Shown piece after piece: positions 1 to 9,615 of a stretch of 64,000 nt of DNA. The DNA lies in assembly GCA_013817245.1 (NCBI GenBank), contig JACDDA010000007.1, forward strand, positions 81,111-145,110, read 5' to 3'. The translations under genes were made by a program, and so were the position numbers. How positions within the stretch are numbered: the stretch's first letter is position 1; every line of letters begins with the position of its first letter. Source of the DNA: Gammaproteobacteria bacterium. Its GTDB lineage: Bacteria > Pseudomonadota > Gammaproteobacteria > HTCC5015. The notes under the pieces are model-generated. The model did not search any database, was not told the origin of the DNA, and saw only the letters and a program-made list of their open reading frames with translations.

Positions 1-1
1 T

Positions 2-415
2 GATTTAGGCAATGCTGTCGAACGTGCACGCGTAGATTTTGGCACTGGCATTAAATTTGAACATCCTGTTTATAATTTAACCAACCTTATGCCCAGCAGC
101 GCTACAGAAAGCGACGTACTCAATGACCGTTTTAAATTAGCACGCCATGGCTTTGCCTTAGGTCGTATTGAATATGCGGATGGCAGCGAAGGCAAAATTA
201 TTTACGTCAAATCAACCTTGACGCACAAACAATCCGTCGATATTTTCAGCTACAAAGGCTCGCATCCTGAATTTCCGCATGAACCAACAGCGGATCAATT
301 TTTCAACGAAGTGCAATTTGAAGCCTATCGTGAATTAGGTTATTACTTAGGCTGGGCCATGATTGAAGCCTGTGGCACAGAAGAAAGTCAGGGTCAGTGG
401 CAATTTACCATTTAA
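2..415 (+). CDS. patatin-like phospholipase, C-terminal part (5' end outside window)
   Basis: The reading frame is open from base 2 and ends at a TAA at 413-415, so only about the last 137 residues are present. The visible part carries RARVDFG near its start and a PHEPTADQFF...QFEAYRELGY tail, which I recognise as the conserved C-terminal region of large gammaproteobacterial patatin-like phospholipases (Ser-Asp lipid acyl hydrolases). The catalytic GxSxG and DGG parts would lie upstream and cannot be checked. The stop codon overlaps the ATG of the next gene (TAATG), so the two are probably translated together. An internal ATG at 89 exists, but the coding frame clearly runs through it. Confidence 0.8.
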   Translation, partial: DLGNAVERARVDFGTGIKFEHPVYNLTNLMPSSATESDVLNDRFKLARHGFALGRIEYADGSEGKIIYVKSTLTHKQSVDIFSYKGSHPEFPHEPTADQFFNEVQFEAYRELGYYLGWAMIEACGTEESQGQWQFTI

Positions 416-1827
416 TGAAACAGCTAACATTTATTATGCCCATGTATTCTCATCGCATTATTCATCGCTGCGCAATAATTACTACGGCCTTTGCATTATT
501 GCTCAGCGGTTGCGCTGGCAATGTTATGTACCGACCTAACTATCAAATTTGCACCAGTCCCACGCCCGATGAAACATGCAAAACTAATGCGCTGCAATAC
601 ATAACACCCCTCACGACGAATGATGATGCACAGCAAAATTATTGGTTAAGTTTTATTGAGTTTGATGAACAAGGTCAATTACACGATCGCGCTCAAATGA
701 ATGCAGTGATCAATAATATTTCCGCACAAGCAGCGCAGCACGATATTTTGATAACCGTATTTGTGCATGGTTGGCATCACAATGCCCGTGTAGGTGATGA
801 TAATATCACCGAGTTTCGCAAATCTTTGCAACAACTCAGTCTTTTAGAATCGGCACAAGCACGCGCTGCAAATCGTAAACCCCGTATTGTTTATGGCATA
901 TACATCGGTTGGCGCGGCGAATCAATTGATGTTGCAGGCTTGCGCTATTCTACTTTCTGGGCACGCAAAAATGCCGCGCATGCCGTTGGCCATGGCGGTG
1001 TTACCGAAGTGTTTGCGCGTTTGGAAGAAATTCGTGATACCAAATTAATGATGGAACAATCACATCCTTCCAGCCAAACACGTTTAATTATTATTGGACA
1101 TAGTTTTGGTGGTGCTGTCGTTTATTCAGCGTTATCACAAGTATTAATGGAACGTTTTGTCGATACGCGCGGCCCTACTGGCATTAGCTCAGATGTTCGC
1201 GGCTTTGGTGATTTAGTGGTGTTAATCAATCCTGCTTTTGAAGCACAGCAATTCGCCACACTCAGTGATATGGCGAACGCACGCGGCAGTTATTTTGCTT
1301 CGCAATTACCCGTGTTAGCAGTATTAACTTCGGAAGCGGATACAGCAACACGTTATGCTTTTCCAGCGGGTCGTTTTTTTGCAACCATGTTTAAAAACGA
1401 TCGCAAAGTCACACGCATAAATCAAGCATCACATAAGCAACAAGAAATTGATCAAACGGCTGCCAATCGCATGGCCATTGGCCATTTTAAAGATTACCGC
1501 ACGCATGAATTAATGCCCGATACTTCAACGGTACAGCCTGATTTAAATATGCGCCAAATGCTCGCCACTTTAGATGATATTCGGCAAGGCTGGTTACACG
1601 ATGAAGCCAACAGCGACATTCGTTTTCAAGGTTCCGTATTAAAGCACCTGAACCACAGCATTGGTCGCAATCCATATATGCTCATTTATGTCGACAAAAA
1701 AATCATCGCCGACCACAATGAAATTTATGACTGGCGCGTCCGTAGCTTTTTGGGCAATTTAATTATGTTGTCGACGCTCGCACCCGTACAAGACCAAACA
1801 CCCACCACCGCTCCGACTGCCAAATAA
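415..1827 (+). CDS. lipoprotein alpha/beta hydrolase
   Basis: This 470-residue protein begins with a lipoprotein signal peptide whose lipobox reads LLSGC, so it is probably anchored in the outer or inner membrane. A strand ending in VFVHGWHHNA gives the oxyanion-side HG motif, and IIGHSFGG near residue 227 is the nucleophile elbow of an alpha/beta hydrolase. The substrate is unknown; a lipase or esterase role would suit the phospholipase next door. I prefer the ATG at 415, which overlaps the previous stop, over the ATG at 397; ATGs at 436 and 442 are also possible because all keep the signal peptide. The 3' third has no recognised motif. Confidence 0.75.
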   Translation: MKQLTFIMPMYSHRIIHRCAIITTAFALLLSGCAGNVMYRPNYQICTSPTPDETCKTNALQYITPLTTNDDAQQNYWLSFIEFDEQGQLHDRAQMNAVINNISAQAAQHDILITVFVHGWHHNARVGDDNITEFRKSLQQLSLLESAQARAANRKPRIVYGIYIGWRGESIDVAGLRYSTFWARKNAAHAVGHGGVTEVFARLEEIRDTKLMMEQSHPSSQTRLIIIGHSFGGAVVYSALSQVLMERFVDTRGPTGISSDVRGFGDLVVLINPAFEAQQFATLSDMANARGSYFASQLPVLAVLTSEADTATRYAFPAGRFFATMFKNDRKVTRINQASHKQQEIDQTAANRMAIGHFKDYRTHELMPDTSTVQPDLNMRQMLATLDDIRQGWLHDEANSDIRFQGSVLKHLNHSIGRNPYMLIYVDKKIIADHNEIYDWRVRSFLGNLIMLSTLAPVQDQTPTTAPTAK

Positions 1828-1958
1828 TCTATCTTTATATATAGGCCTTTTCGTAAAATATTGCGGACACTAATATTGTGTGCGAGTATCAAGACTCAAG
1901 CTGCAGATACTAGATCTCAGCTCACCCCCTATCATGTTCGCTTGCCCGGGATTGCTTT

Positions 1959-2438
1959 ATGAACTTAAGAACCATCTACAAAATTTGTGTGTTGATTGGC
2001 TTATTAATGGTCGTCACTATTCCCTTCTTGGCATGGCAGGTTTTAATCAATATTCAACCCCGTGCTGAAGAAGTTTTTCGGGAAAACATTTTATTGCAAT
2101 TAGATTTAGACAGTTTAAAACAAGAAGTTAATGCTTTAGATAACGGTATTAATCACGTAAACCAACAACAAGCTGCCGAAACTCCTCTTTACACCGAAAG
2201 CCAAATTCAAAAACTGCGCGAAGATATTGACGTATTACAAACCGCTATTGGTGAGAAACTAGAACAAATAGCCATGGCCAAAACTACCCAAGTACGGTTA
2301 GTTCGCCACGTTAAAATTGTTATTGCTGCAGCAATGTTGTTGCTCGCCATTGGCATGACGCTTACGGTATTTGGCGTATTAGGCCTGCATTACCATATTA
2401 AAATTTATACTGACAGACGCTTGCAACCACGCGGCTAA
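1959..2438 (+). CDS. small membrane protein with two TM segments and a coiled-coil middle
   Basis: The 159-residue product has a hydrophobic segment at about residues 8-28, a charged glutamine-rich middle (about 40-105) with heptad-like spacing suggesting a coiled coil, and a second hydrophobic segment at about 118-142. No family is recognised. Both ends are expected in the cytoplasm with the middle either in the periplasm, or the reverse. It sits four bases upstream of the AlkB-like gene on the same strand, so the two may be cotranscribed. A shorter overlapping frame from 1880 in another phase is a shadow. Confidence 0.6.
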   Translation: MNLRTIYKICVLIGLLMVVTIPFLAWQVLINIQPRAEEVFRENILLQLDLDSLKQEVNALDNGINHVNQQQAAETPLYTESQIQKLREDIDVLQTAIGEKLEQIAMAKTTQVRLVRHVKIVIAAAMLLLAIGMTLTVFGVLGLHYHIKIYTDRRLQPRG

Positions 2439-2442
2439 AATA

Positions 2443-3054
2443 ATGCTGGGGACTGCACATGCAGAACATATTGTTTTGCCTAACGCCGAGTTATTCTATT
2501 ATCCGCAATTCTTAACAACAGATTGCTCGAGCAATATTGATTATTTCGCGCAACTCTTACAAAAAATACCCTGGACTCAGCACAGCATTACACTTTTTGG
2601 TCGCACTCAATTAATGCCGCGACTCACTGCTTGGTATGCCGACCCCAATATAAATTATCGCTACTCAGGTTTTACTGAACCGCATCATGATTGGATTCCC
2701 GAACTTATTGAACTTAAAAATATTATCGAGGAAATCAGCGGCACTCAATTTAATGGGGTGCTGGCTAATTTATATCGTGACCAACAAGACAGCATGGGTT
2801 GGCATGCAGATGATGAAAAAAATTTAGGCCAAAAACCGATTATTGCATCCCTTAGTTTAGGTGCAAGTCGTGAATTTCAGGTAAGACCGAAAAAAAATAG
2901 AACAATGAACTCCACGTTAAAGTTGTTGCTCAATCATGGCAGCCTGCTGATTATGCGGGGCGACACTCAAGAATATTGGCAACATCAATTGCCCAAACAA
3001 CGACACCCTATCACTGCACGGATTAATTTAACGTTTCGTTATGTTTATAATTAA
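2443..3054 (+). CDS. AlkB-like 2-oxoglutarate/Fe(II) dioxygenase
   Basis: The 203-residue protein resembles the ALKBH2/3-type group of AlkB DNA/RNA demethylases, which remove alkyl groups from bases by oxidation using Fe(II) and 2-oxoglutarate. The iron ligands are visible as HAD in WHADDE and the later His in YWQHQLP, and the 2-oxoglutarate-binding arginines in RINLTFR near the C-terminus. The segment IASLSLGASREF is the characteristic strand of the double-stranded beta-helix. Its length is normal for the family. It lies beside a Pol IV gene two loci on, so a DNA-damage context is plausible, but no LexA box was identified. Confidence 0.85.
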   Translation: MLGTAHAEHIVLPNAELFYYPQFLTTDCSSNIDYFAQLLQKIPWTQHSITLFGRTQLMPRLTAWYADPNINYRYSGFTEPHHDWIPELIELKNIIEEISGTQFNGVLANLYRDQQDSMGWHADDEKNLGQKPIIASLSLGASREFQVRPKKNRTMNSTLKLLLNHGSLLIMRGDTQEYWQHQLPKQRHPITARINLTFRYVYN

Positions 3055-3064
3055 TGCCGACATT

Positions 3065-3904
3065 CTATTCGAGTTTGATAAACTTTAAAGTCATACGATC
3101 CGATTCACCAATTGTCAGATAACGCGCATCACCCGTGTGTTTACGCAATGTAGGCGGCAACGCCCAGACGCCTTCTGGATAATCTTTGGTGTCTAAAGGA
3201 TTGGCATTAATGTCTGACCGCGCCAGTAATTTAAAACCTGCTTGTTCAGCTAATTGGATAACATACGCTTCAGTAACATAACCTGATTCGGCATACGCAT
3301 CTTGATCTATACCTGCATCACCACGATGCTCGACCACACCTAAAATACCGCCTGGCTTTAACGCTTTATACATCGCCGCAAATACCGACTCCGTATGTCC
3401 TTCCATGCGCATCCAATTATGCACATTGCGGAAAGTTAGCACTCTGTCTGCTGAATTAGCCGGCGCAATATCTAATTTCTTCAAAGGCCGTAATTCAGTC
3501 ACGATTACATTTTTATATAATTTAGGTTGTTGCTTAAATTTTAAGGCTAATTTTTCTGCCATTTCAGTATAAAAAGCAATATCACTGTTTTTCTCAAAAC
3601 CCGCCGCATAAAAAGTCCCGTGTTTTTTAAGATACGGCGCCAAAATTTCTGTATACCAACCTTCGGCCGGCCAAATTTCAACGACGGTCATGTCTTCACG
3701 CACATCAAAAAACTGTAAGGTTTCTAACGGATGGCGATAACGATCACGCGCTTTATGTTCGGCAGAACGGTATTTACTAGCGAGCACGCTTTGCAAATGC
3801 TGCTGACTACTGGCTTTTTTTTGTTCGTCTGTTTTCGGAGAAAATATTTGACATGCTGACAAACTAATTATCATCAGCACTAAACAAAAATTTTGCATTT
3901 TCAT
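3065..3904 (-). CDS. exported class I SAM methyltransferase-like lipoprotein
   Basis: This 279-residue protein starts with a short signal peptide and lipobox LSAC, then shows a Rossmann methyltransferase core: VVEIWPAEGWYTEILAPYL corresponds to motif I and ALKPGGILGVVEHR to the post-III region. It fits the COG4798-type predicted methyltransferases that carry export signals. Motif I has WPAEG in place of the usual GxGxG, a normal variant in this group. What it methylates outside the cytoplasm, where SAM is absent, is unclear, so the activity is an open question. It converges on the AlkB-like gene with a 10-base gap. Confidence 0.75.
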   Translation of the reverse strand: MKMQNFCLVLMIISLSACQIFSPKTDEQKKASSQQHLQSVLASKYRSAEHKARDRYRHPLETLQFFDVREDMTVVEIWPAEGWYTEILAPYLKKHGTFYAAGFEKNSDIAFYTEMAEKLALKFKQQPKLYKNVIVTELRPLKKLDIAPANSADRVLTFRNVHNWMRMEGHTESVFAAMYKALKPGGILGVVEHRGDAGIDQDAYAESGYVTEAYVIQLAEQAGFKLLARSDINANPLDTKDYPEGVWALPPTLRKHTGDARYLTIGESDRMTLKFIKLE

Positions 3905-3940
3905 AAATTTAACTCGCCCACTATTAATACAATAAACTAT

Positions 3941-5017
3941 TTAAAAAAGCTGTAATTGTTCGCGCGCATGCGCATCACTCGTCATTAAATTGGTTGCTGT
4001 CACACCTAACAATCGTACGGGTTGTGTTGCAGCATCGGTACTTGCCAACAACTCAGCCAAAATAACAGATATCGGCAAAAGTGTATCGTTTAAATTATCT
4101 AAGCCTTGCTCAAAACTGCGACTCCGCGTGATTTGGGTAAAATCCGCATATTTTATTTTAATCACCAAGGTTCGAGCGCGACAGCGCCGACGTTGTAAAG
4201 CGCTCCATACTTGGTGCGCAAGCTCTTCTAAAATGCCGCGCATAGCATCAAGGTTAGACAAATCCTGTTCAAAAGTAATTTCTTTACCTATAGATTTGCG
4301 CACGCGATTACTGACCACGGGTCGATCATCAATGCCATGTGCTAACTCATAACAATACGCGCCCAACTTACCAAAACTTGCAATGAGCTCAGCCTTCTCC
4401 CAGTTTTTTAAATCTGCGCCTGTATAAATGCCGAGCTTATGTAACTTTCCTTCGGTTGCCTTGCCGATACCAAAAAATTTCCCAATTGGCAAAGCTGCAA
4501 TAAATGCTGGTGCCTTTTCTGGCGTGATCACATACAAGCCATTCGGTTTATTAATATCGGAAGCAATTTTGGCAAGAAATTTATTATAAGAAACACCCGC
4601 CGATGCGGTCAGCTGCAATTGTTGAAAAATATCCTGCTGGATTTTTTTGGCTAAAGCCGTCGCAGAACCCGACGCATCCCACACATGAGTCACATCAAGG
4701 TACGCTTCATCAAGTGAAAGCGGTTCTACTAAATCGGTATATTGCCGAAAAATATGTTGTAGCTGACGTGAGACTTCTCGATACCGCTCAAAACGCGGCA
4801 CTGTAAATATTGCATGCGGGCATAAACGATACGCCTGTGAAGAGGGCATCGCCGAATGAATGCCAAATTGCCGCGCTTCATAACTCGCGGCCGCAACCAC
4901 TCCACGTCGATCCGGTGGGCCGCCTACAATGACCGGACGTTGTCGATATTCAGGAAAATCAAGCTGCTCCACTGCTGCAAAAAAAGCATCCATATCGATA
5001 TGTATAATTTTTCGCAT
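3941..5017 (-). CDS. dinB: DNA polymerase IV (Y-family, translesion)
   Basis: The 358-residue protein begins HIDMDAFFAAVEQ, the Y-family motif with catalytic acidic residues, and continues with SLDEAYLDVT holding the second Asp-Glu pair. The middle has the helix-hairpin-helix of the thumb (IGKFFGIGKATEGKLHKLGI) and the little-finger domain follows. It ends in QLQLF, a beta-clamp binding motif at the extreme C-terminus, as in Pol IV of other proteobacteria. Length matches E. coli DinB closely. The role is error-prone bypass of lesions and mismatched ends. It starts in front of the divergently read DUF547 gene, so the 62-base gap holds both promoters. Confidence 0.95.
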   Translation of the reverse strand: MRKIIHIDMDAFFAAVEQLDFPEYRQRPVIVGGPPDRRGVVAAASYEARQFGIHSAMPSSQAYRLCPHAIFTVPRFERYREVSRQLQHIFRQYTDLVEPLSLDEAYLDVTHVWDASGSATALAKKIQQDIFQQLQLTASAGVSYNKFLAKIASDINKPNGLYVITPEKAPAFIAALPIGKFFGIGKATEGKLHKLGIYTGADLKNWEKAELIASFGKLGAYCYELAHGIDDRPVVSNRVRKSIGKEITFEQDLSNLDAMRGILEELAHQVWSALQRRRCRARTLVIKIKYADFTQITRSRSFEQGLDNLNDTLLPISVILAELLASTDAATQPVRLLGVTATNLMTSDAHAREQLQLF

Positions 5018-5079
5018 AGATTTATAATTTCAAAAAGTATTTTTAACCACATTAAACCATTGCCAGTATAACGACATCC

Positions 5080-5952
5080 ATGTTACACAGATATTTGCTT
5101 ACTGTTATGAATAAGGCATCTGATATGTTACTTGCGACAATCCGCGGACCGCGCTTTTACTGGATGTTATTCTACAGTTTAGTGTTTTGTGCATTAAATA
5201 GCGCGCCGATCATGGCGGCAGAAATCGCGTCCAATCGCGTGGATCATGCGTTGTGGCAACAATTTTTAGATGAATATGTAGTGACTCATCCAGATGGCAT
5301 TAATCGTGTACGTTATGCCAAGGTTACTGCTGCCGACAAAAAACATCTGCAACAATACTTACAACAATTACAAAACATGCGTGTTAGCAAATTAACGCGC
5401 GACGAACAGTTAGCTTATTGGATTAATTTATATAACGCTCTCACGGTCAATGTGATTTTACAGCATTATCCTACCGACTCTATTCGCAACATCAATATTT
5501 CTGGATGGTTTTCCACAGGGCCTTGGAAAAAAGAATTGATCAAAGTTGAAAATAAAAACCTGAGCCTCAACGATATAGAGCATCGTATCCTCAGAATTCA
5601 ATGGCAAGACAACCGCATTCATTACGCGCTTAACTGCGCTTCTTTAGGCTGCCCTAATCTAAACCCACAAGCATTTACGAGTACAAACTTACAAGATCTA
5701 TTAAACAATAGCGCCAAAAACTACATTAATCATTCCCGTGGCGTCACTATTAAAAACAACCGTTTAATCATTTCGACTATCTACAAATGGTACGCAGAAG
5801 ATTTTGGCGGCAACGATGCGGCTATTATTGCGCAGCTGCAACGTTACGCTAGTCCAGCGCTTAAATTAAAGTTACAAAAATTTAATAAAATTGATGGTTA
5901 TGCGTATAACTGGCAACTTAATGATGTCTTCGATTTCGTGCCTAAACCGTAA
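5080..5952 (+). CDS. DUF547 domain protein with N-terminal export signal
   Basis: The 290-residue protein has a hydrophobic segment at about residues 28-47 ending in MAAE, so it is probably exported or membrane-anchored. The rest matches DUF547: YWINLYNALTVNVILQHYP followed by IHYALNCASLGCPNL, where the Asn-Ala/Cys-Gly pattern recalls a transglutaminase-like or papain-like fold. The biological role of the family is not established. ATGs at 5110, 5125 and 5164 could be the real start. Its 3' end overlaps the convergent NRDE gene by 11 bases. Confidence 0.8.
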   Translation: MLHRYLLTVMNKASDMLLATIRGPRFYWMLFYSLVFCALNSAPIMAAEIASNRVDHALWQQFLDEYVVTHPDGINRVRYAKVTAADKKHLQQYLQQLQNMRVSKLTRDEQLAYWINLYNALTVNVILQHYPTDSIRNINISGWFSTGPWKKELIKVENKNLSLNDIEHRILRIQWQDNRIHYALNCASLGCPNLNPQAFTSTNLQDLLNNSAKNYINHSRGVTIKNNRLIISTIYKWYAEDFGGNDAAIIAQLQRYASPALKLKLQKFNKIDGYAYNWQLNDVFDFVPKP

Positions 5953-6718
5953 AATCAAAAGCGTGTCTGGTAATAACGTCAGAATTCAAAGTCAGCGACG
6001 AATATTCAATTTCAGTAAAGTTAATATGGCCCGCTTTATTAATCGTTAGCAACGACGTGCTACGTGTGCCGTAATCTGCTGTTTTAATAAATATAGGTGA
6101 TAGCATTTTTTCTTGTATCCAACTCACGCCCGTAGCGGGCAGCTCATCGGCGTTAGCCAGCGTGGTATCACGCATCAAATTCAGTAAAGCACTTTCATCC
6201 AAAGTCGTTCCTTGCAATTCTTGCGCTAACAACTGCTTAATACTGCGTACTTTTGGCCAATCAGTATCTAACAAATGATTGCTGAGACCATACACTCCAG
6301 GCGTTAATTTTTGATACGCCTCTTTGCTGCGATTAGAAAAATAATACATTTCACCCGCAGTATTGCCGTACAAGGCATTAAAACCTGCATAAGCAGAACG
6401 CTTGATAGCATTAATAAAATCAGGAATATTATTAGCGTCATCTATATTGCGTAAATAATCACTCACAATCTTACCGCGCGAATGAATCCCTGGGAGCGGC
6501 GGCGCTTCCCGAAAATTAGTTAACGCGGCAATATAACCGTTGCGATTAATGCCTAACCAACTGCCGCCGGCTTGCAGATCACGTCCCGCCAAAATCTGCG
6601 CATGATCTTGCCACCATGCCAACGGTGCAGTAGGACGCGCATAATATTCATCACGATTAGCTAACAGTATCAAGGGATACTCGGGATGTTGCGCTAATGC
6701 CAAGACGATTAAACACAT
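5942..6718 (-). CDS. NRDE (TANGO2-like) family protein
   Basis: The 258-residue protein begins MCLIV and carries LLANRDEYYARPT, the NRDE motif that names the family, then LAGRDLQAGGSWLGIN. Family members share an Ntn-hydrolase-like layout with Cys2 as the candidate nucleophile after removal of the initiator Met. TANGO2 proteins are linked to heme or lipid handling in eukaryotes; the bacterial role is unsettled. Length is normal. It is separated by only 34 bases from the NDH-2 gene upstream on the same strand and may be cotranscribed with it. Confidence 0.85.
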   Translation of the reverse strand: MCLIVLALAQHPEYPLILLANRDEYYARPTAPLAWWQDHAQILAGRDLQAGGSWLGINRNGYIAALTNFREAPPLPGIHSRGKIVSDYLRNIDDANNIPDFINAIKRSAYAGFNALYGNTAGEMYYFSNRSKEAYQKLTPGVYGLSNHLLDTDWPKVRSIKQLLAQELQGTTLDESALLNLMRDTTLANADELPATGVSWIQEKMLSPIFIKTADYGTRSTSLLTINKAGHINFTEIEYSSLTLNSDVITRHAFDFTV

Positions 6719-6752
6719 ATCAACGATTCATCCATCATCAATCTATTTGAGC

Positions 6753-8066
6753 TTAATGTAGTTTTAAACGTGGGCCTAAGGTACGCGACAACAAATCTTT
6801 AATCATTGCGATGCCGGTGGTCCACATGCCTAACACTACCCATTGATGGCGGCGATACAAAGCCAAATAAATCCAACGCGCTAATAAACCTTGAATACCA
6901 ATACTCTTTATATAACGACCCATGACAGTGCCGACCGCGCCTTCGCTGGCAATGCTAATAAACGCACCTTGATTGTGAAATGAATAGTATTTGTTAATCA
7001 CGCCGGTCGCTAAATATTCTGGTAGCACTCGCGCAAGATATTCCGCTTGTTGTGCTGCGGCTTGCGCCAAAGGCGGTACGCGCACCATTACACCGTCTTC
7101 TTCGTATTGCAAACCTGCGCAATCACCAAAAACAAAAATATTAGGATCTACGCTACTTTGTAAATTTTGTTTAACAATAATCTGATTAAGGCGATTGTTT
7201 TCTAAACCCAGCGTATTCAACCAATCCGGCGCTTTAACACCCGCCGCCCACACTACCAACTGAGCTTCCATTACTTGCCCGGTGGCGGTGACCACGCTTT
7301 GCGTTTGAACTTCTTTTATTTGTGTATTGAGTTTTACTTCGATGCCGAGTTTTTCTAATTCACGCTTTACGCGCCGACTCACTGTTTCATTCAGCGCCAA
7401 CACCAAACGTCCCGCGGCTTCTACTAAATAGATGCGCGCATTTTGTTTATCAATATTTTCCATGCCATAGTCAGGCAAGCTCGTCATCACCTCTTGCAGC
7501 TCAGCCGCTAATTCAACACCGGTCGCGCCACCACCAACAATCACAATATTTAATTCTTGTAACTGACCGGCCAAATGCCGCGTATGACTACGCAATAAAC
7601 TGTGCAGAAAACGCTGATGAAAACTTTCCGCATTCGCACGACTATCTAAAAATATCGCATGCTCACTCACGCCAGGCACGCCAAAGTCATTGCACATACT
7701 GCCAACCGCTAATACTAAAAGGTCATAACTCATTTCACGCGCCGGTAATACTTCACGACCTGCAGCATCGTGAAATTCTGCGAGTTGTAATTTTTTATTC
7801 GCTCTATCTAAACCAATCATTTCGCCAAAGCTAAACTCATAACCATTACGTTCACCGTGCGCAAACAAATTAATTTCATCTTCAAAAGAAGTTAAGGTTC
7901 CAGCAGCGACTTCATGCAACAAAGGTTTCCAAATATGCGTCAAGCTTTTATCAATTAACGTGATACGCAAGTGGTTTTTCGCACCGTATTTTCTGCCCAA
8001 ACGTGTGGCCAATACCAAACCGCCCGCACCGGCACCCACGATCACAATATGTTTTTGCGTACTCAT
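6753..8066 (-). CDS. ndh: type II NADH:quinone oxidoreductase (NDH-2)
   Basis: This 437-residue flavoprotein oxidises NADH and reduces quinone at the cytoplasmic face of the membrane without pumping protons. The N-terminus has the FAD dinucleotide motif VGAGAGG, a second motif IVGGGATGVELAAEL binds NADH, and VFGDCAG is the C-terminal FAD contact. The C-terminal 60 residues (RWIYLALYRRHQW onward) form the amphipathic membrane-binding tail typical of NDH-2. Length agrees with E. coli Ndh. The start at 8066 directly precedes the dinucleotide-binding strand, so it is secure. Confidence 0.93.
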   Translation of the reverse strand: MSTQKHIVIVGAGAGGLVLATRLGRKYGAKNHLRITLIDKSLTHIWKPLLHEVAAGTLTSFEDEINLFAHGERNGYEFSFGEMIGLDRANKKLQLAEFHDAAGREVLPAREMSYDLLVLAVGSMCNDFGVPGVSEHAIFLDSRANAESFHQRFLHSLLRSHTRHLAGQLQELNIVIVGGGATGVELAAELQEVMTSLPDYGMENIDKQNARIYLVEAAGRLVLALNETVSRRVKRELEKLGIEVKLNTQIKEVQTQSVVTATGQVMEAQLVVWAAGVKAPDWLNTLGLENNRLNQIIVKQNLQSSVDPNIFVFGDCAGLQYEEDGVMVRVPPLAQAAAQQAEYLARVLPEYLATGVINKYYSFHNQGAFISIASEGAVGTVMGRYIKSIGIQGLLARWIYLALYRRHQWVVLGMWTTGIAMIKDLLSRTLGPRLKLH

Positions 8067-8253
8067 GACAAATTACTTCCTCGATGAATCAAGATGCTGG
8101 CGTTGAATCAAGCCCTTGGTGTTAATGCCGCATAAAGCTGCGGCGACTGCTAAATCAGCTCTTTCATGAGCCGCCGCGCATATTAACCATCAATTAATCG
8201 ATTAACGTATAACTTCATACATTTTTATTCTTTTTGCTTTGAAAGCCGCTTGG

Positions 8254-8290
8254 TATAGTGTCGCCCCTGCTCCGGCGATCTCGCCGCAGC
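8254..8290 (+). promoter_or_regulatory. probable sat promoter with leader motif shared with cysH
   Basis: TATAGT at 8254-8259 is a good -10 box, but no TTGACA lies 16-18 bases upstream; TTGAAA at 8239-8244 is too close. Ten bases after the start of the -10 comes CCCCTGC (8264-8270). The cysH upstream region has TATAGT (16432) and CCCCTGC (16442) at exactly the same offset, each preceded by AAAGCC. A poor -35 suits an activator-dependent promoter, as expected for CysB control. This is inferred from sequence only. Confidence 0.5.
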
Positions 8291-8359
8291 CCTGCTTCCC
8301 CCGACTCACGCCGCGCGGAAGTAAATATTCGACAACACGGCGTATTCAAAGAGGCATAC

Positions 8360-9577
8360 ATGACTGGCTTGATCAAACCCCACGGCGGCGGCGAACTAAA
8401 ACCCCTATTACTCACCGGCAGCGCCTTAAGTGCGGAACAACACCGTGCGGCCAGCTTACCCAAAGTCGTCATTAGCTCACGTGAAGTGGGCGATTTAATC
8501 ATGCTCGGCATTGGCGGTTTCACGCCTTTAACCGGCTTCATGGGTAAGGCCGACTGGGAAGGCGTCTGCCGCAATATGCACACCGCTGACGGTTTGTTCT
8601 GGCCCATTCCGATCACCCTTTCGACCGATAAAGCCACCGCCGACAGCCTCAACATTGGCGCAGACGTCGCCTTAATCAGCAGCGAAACCAATGAAATCAT
8701 GGGCGTGCTGACGCTCACCGAAAAATACAGTATTGATAAAAAACTCGAATGCCAAGAAGTCTTTGCTACCCAAGACCTTGAGCATCCGGGCGTGAAAATG
8801 GTCATGGATCAAGGTGAGATCAACCTTGCCGGCCCCGTAAAAGTGTTATCACAAGGCGGTTTCCCCGAAACTTACGGCGAGCATTACATGACACCGGCCG
8901 AAACTCGCGCCGCTTTTGCCGAACGCGGCTGGCATCGGGTTACCGCTTTTCAAACCCGCAACCCTTTGCATCGCTCACATGAATATTTAGTGAAATGCGC
9001 AGTGGAAGTCACCGACGGCGTGCTCATTCATTCATTACTTGGCAAACTCAAAGCCGGCGATATTCCTGCGGATGTCCGCGTTAATGCCATCAATGCACTG
9101 ATCGACAACTATTTCGTCAAAGGCACCGTGATTCAAGCAGGTTATCCGCTAGACATGCGTTACGCCGGACCACGCGAAGCTTTATTACACGCGGTGTTCC
9201 GCCAAAACTACGGCTGCGCGTATTTAATCGTTGGCCGTGATCATGCCGGTGTAGGTGAATATTACGGCGCGTTTGATGCGCAAACTATTTTCGACAAAAT
9301 TCCTGCCGATGCTTTGCAAATTCAAGCCATGAAATTTGATTGGACATTTTACTGTGACGCTTGCGAAGGCATGGCCTCCGACAAAACCTGTCCGCATGAT
9401 GCCAGCCATCGCTTATTATTATCCGGTAGCAAACTACGCAAATTATTATCGGAAGATCAGCCTGTGCCCAACAATTTTAGCCGCCCTGAAGTATTAAAAA
9501 TACTCAGCGCGTACTATAAAACCATTGCTGCTGAAGATCGTGTAGAAATTAAATTAACCGGCGCTTCTGCCAAATAA
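8360..9577 (+). CDS. sat: sulfate adenylyltransferase (ATP sulfurylase), single-subunit type
   Basis: The enzyme makes adenosine 5'-phosphosulfate from sulfate and ATP, the first step of sulfate assimilation. The active-site motifs are visible: [12 protein letters not shown] (HxxH region), VGRDHAG, and [12 protein letters not shown] Cys-rich element [13 protein letters not shown] near residues 325-340 is seen in many single-domain Sat proteins and may bind zinc. There is no fused APS kinase. I chose the ATG at 8360 (405 residues, GAGGC upstream) because the frame extending back to 8258 runs through the likely promoter. It leads a three-gene unit with cysI and the DUF934 gene. Confidence 0.93.
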   Translation: MTGLIKPHGGGELKPLLLTGSALSAEQHRAASLPKVVISSREVGDLIMLGIGGFTPLTGFMGKADWEGVCRNMHTADGLFWPIPITLSTDKATADSLNIGADVALISSETNEIMGVLTLTEKYSIDKKLECQEVFATQDLEHPGVKMVMDQGEINLAGPVKVLSQGGFPETYGEHYMTPAETRAAFAERGWHRVTAFQTRNPLHRSHEYLVKCAVEVTDGVLIHSLLGKLKAGDIPADVRVNAINALIDNYFVKGTVIQAGYPLDMRYAGPREALLHAVFRQNYGCAYLIVGRDHAGVGEYYGAFDAQTIFDKIPADALQIQAMKFDWTFYCDACEGMASDKTCPHDASHRLLLSGSKLRKLLSEDQPVPNNFSRPEVLKILSAYYKTIAAEDRVEIKLTGASAK

Positions 9578-9615
9578 ACAGCGCAGCACGCTAAACCTGA
9601 GATTGGAAATAGACC

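Noticed and set aside
1880..2068. 62-residue frame overlapping the membrane protein start
   Set aside because: Lies in a different phase over a gene with clear membrane segments; no family match.
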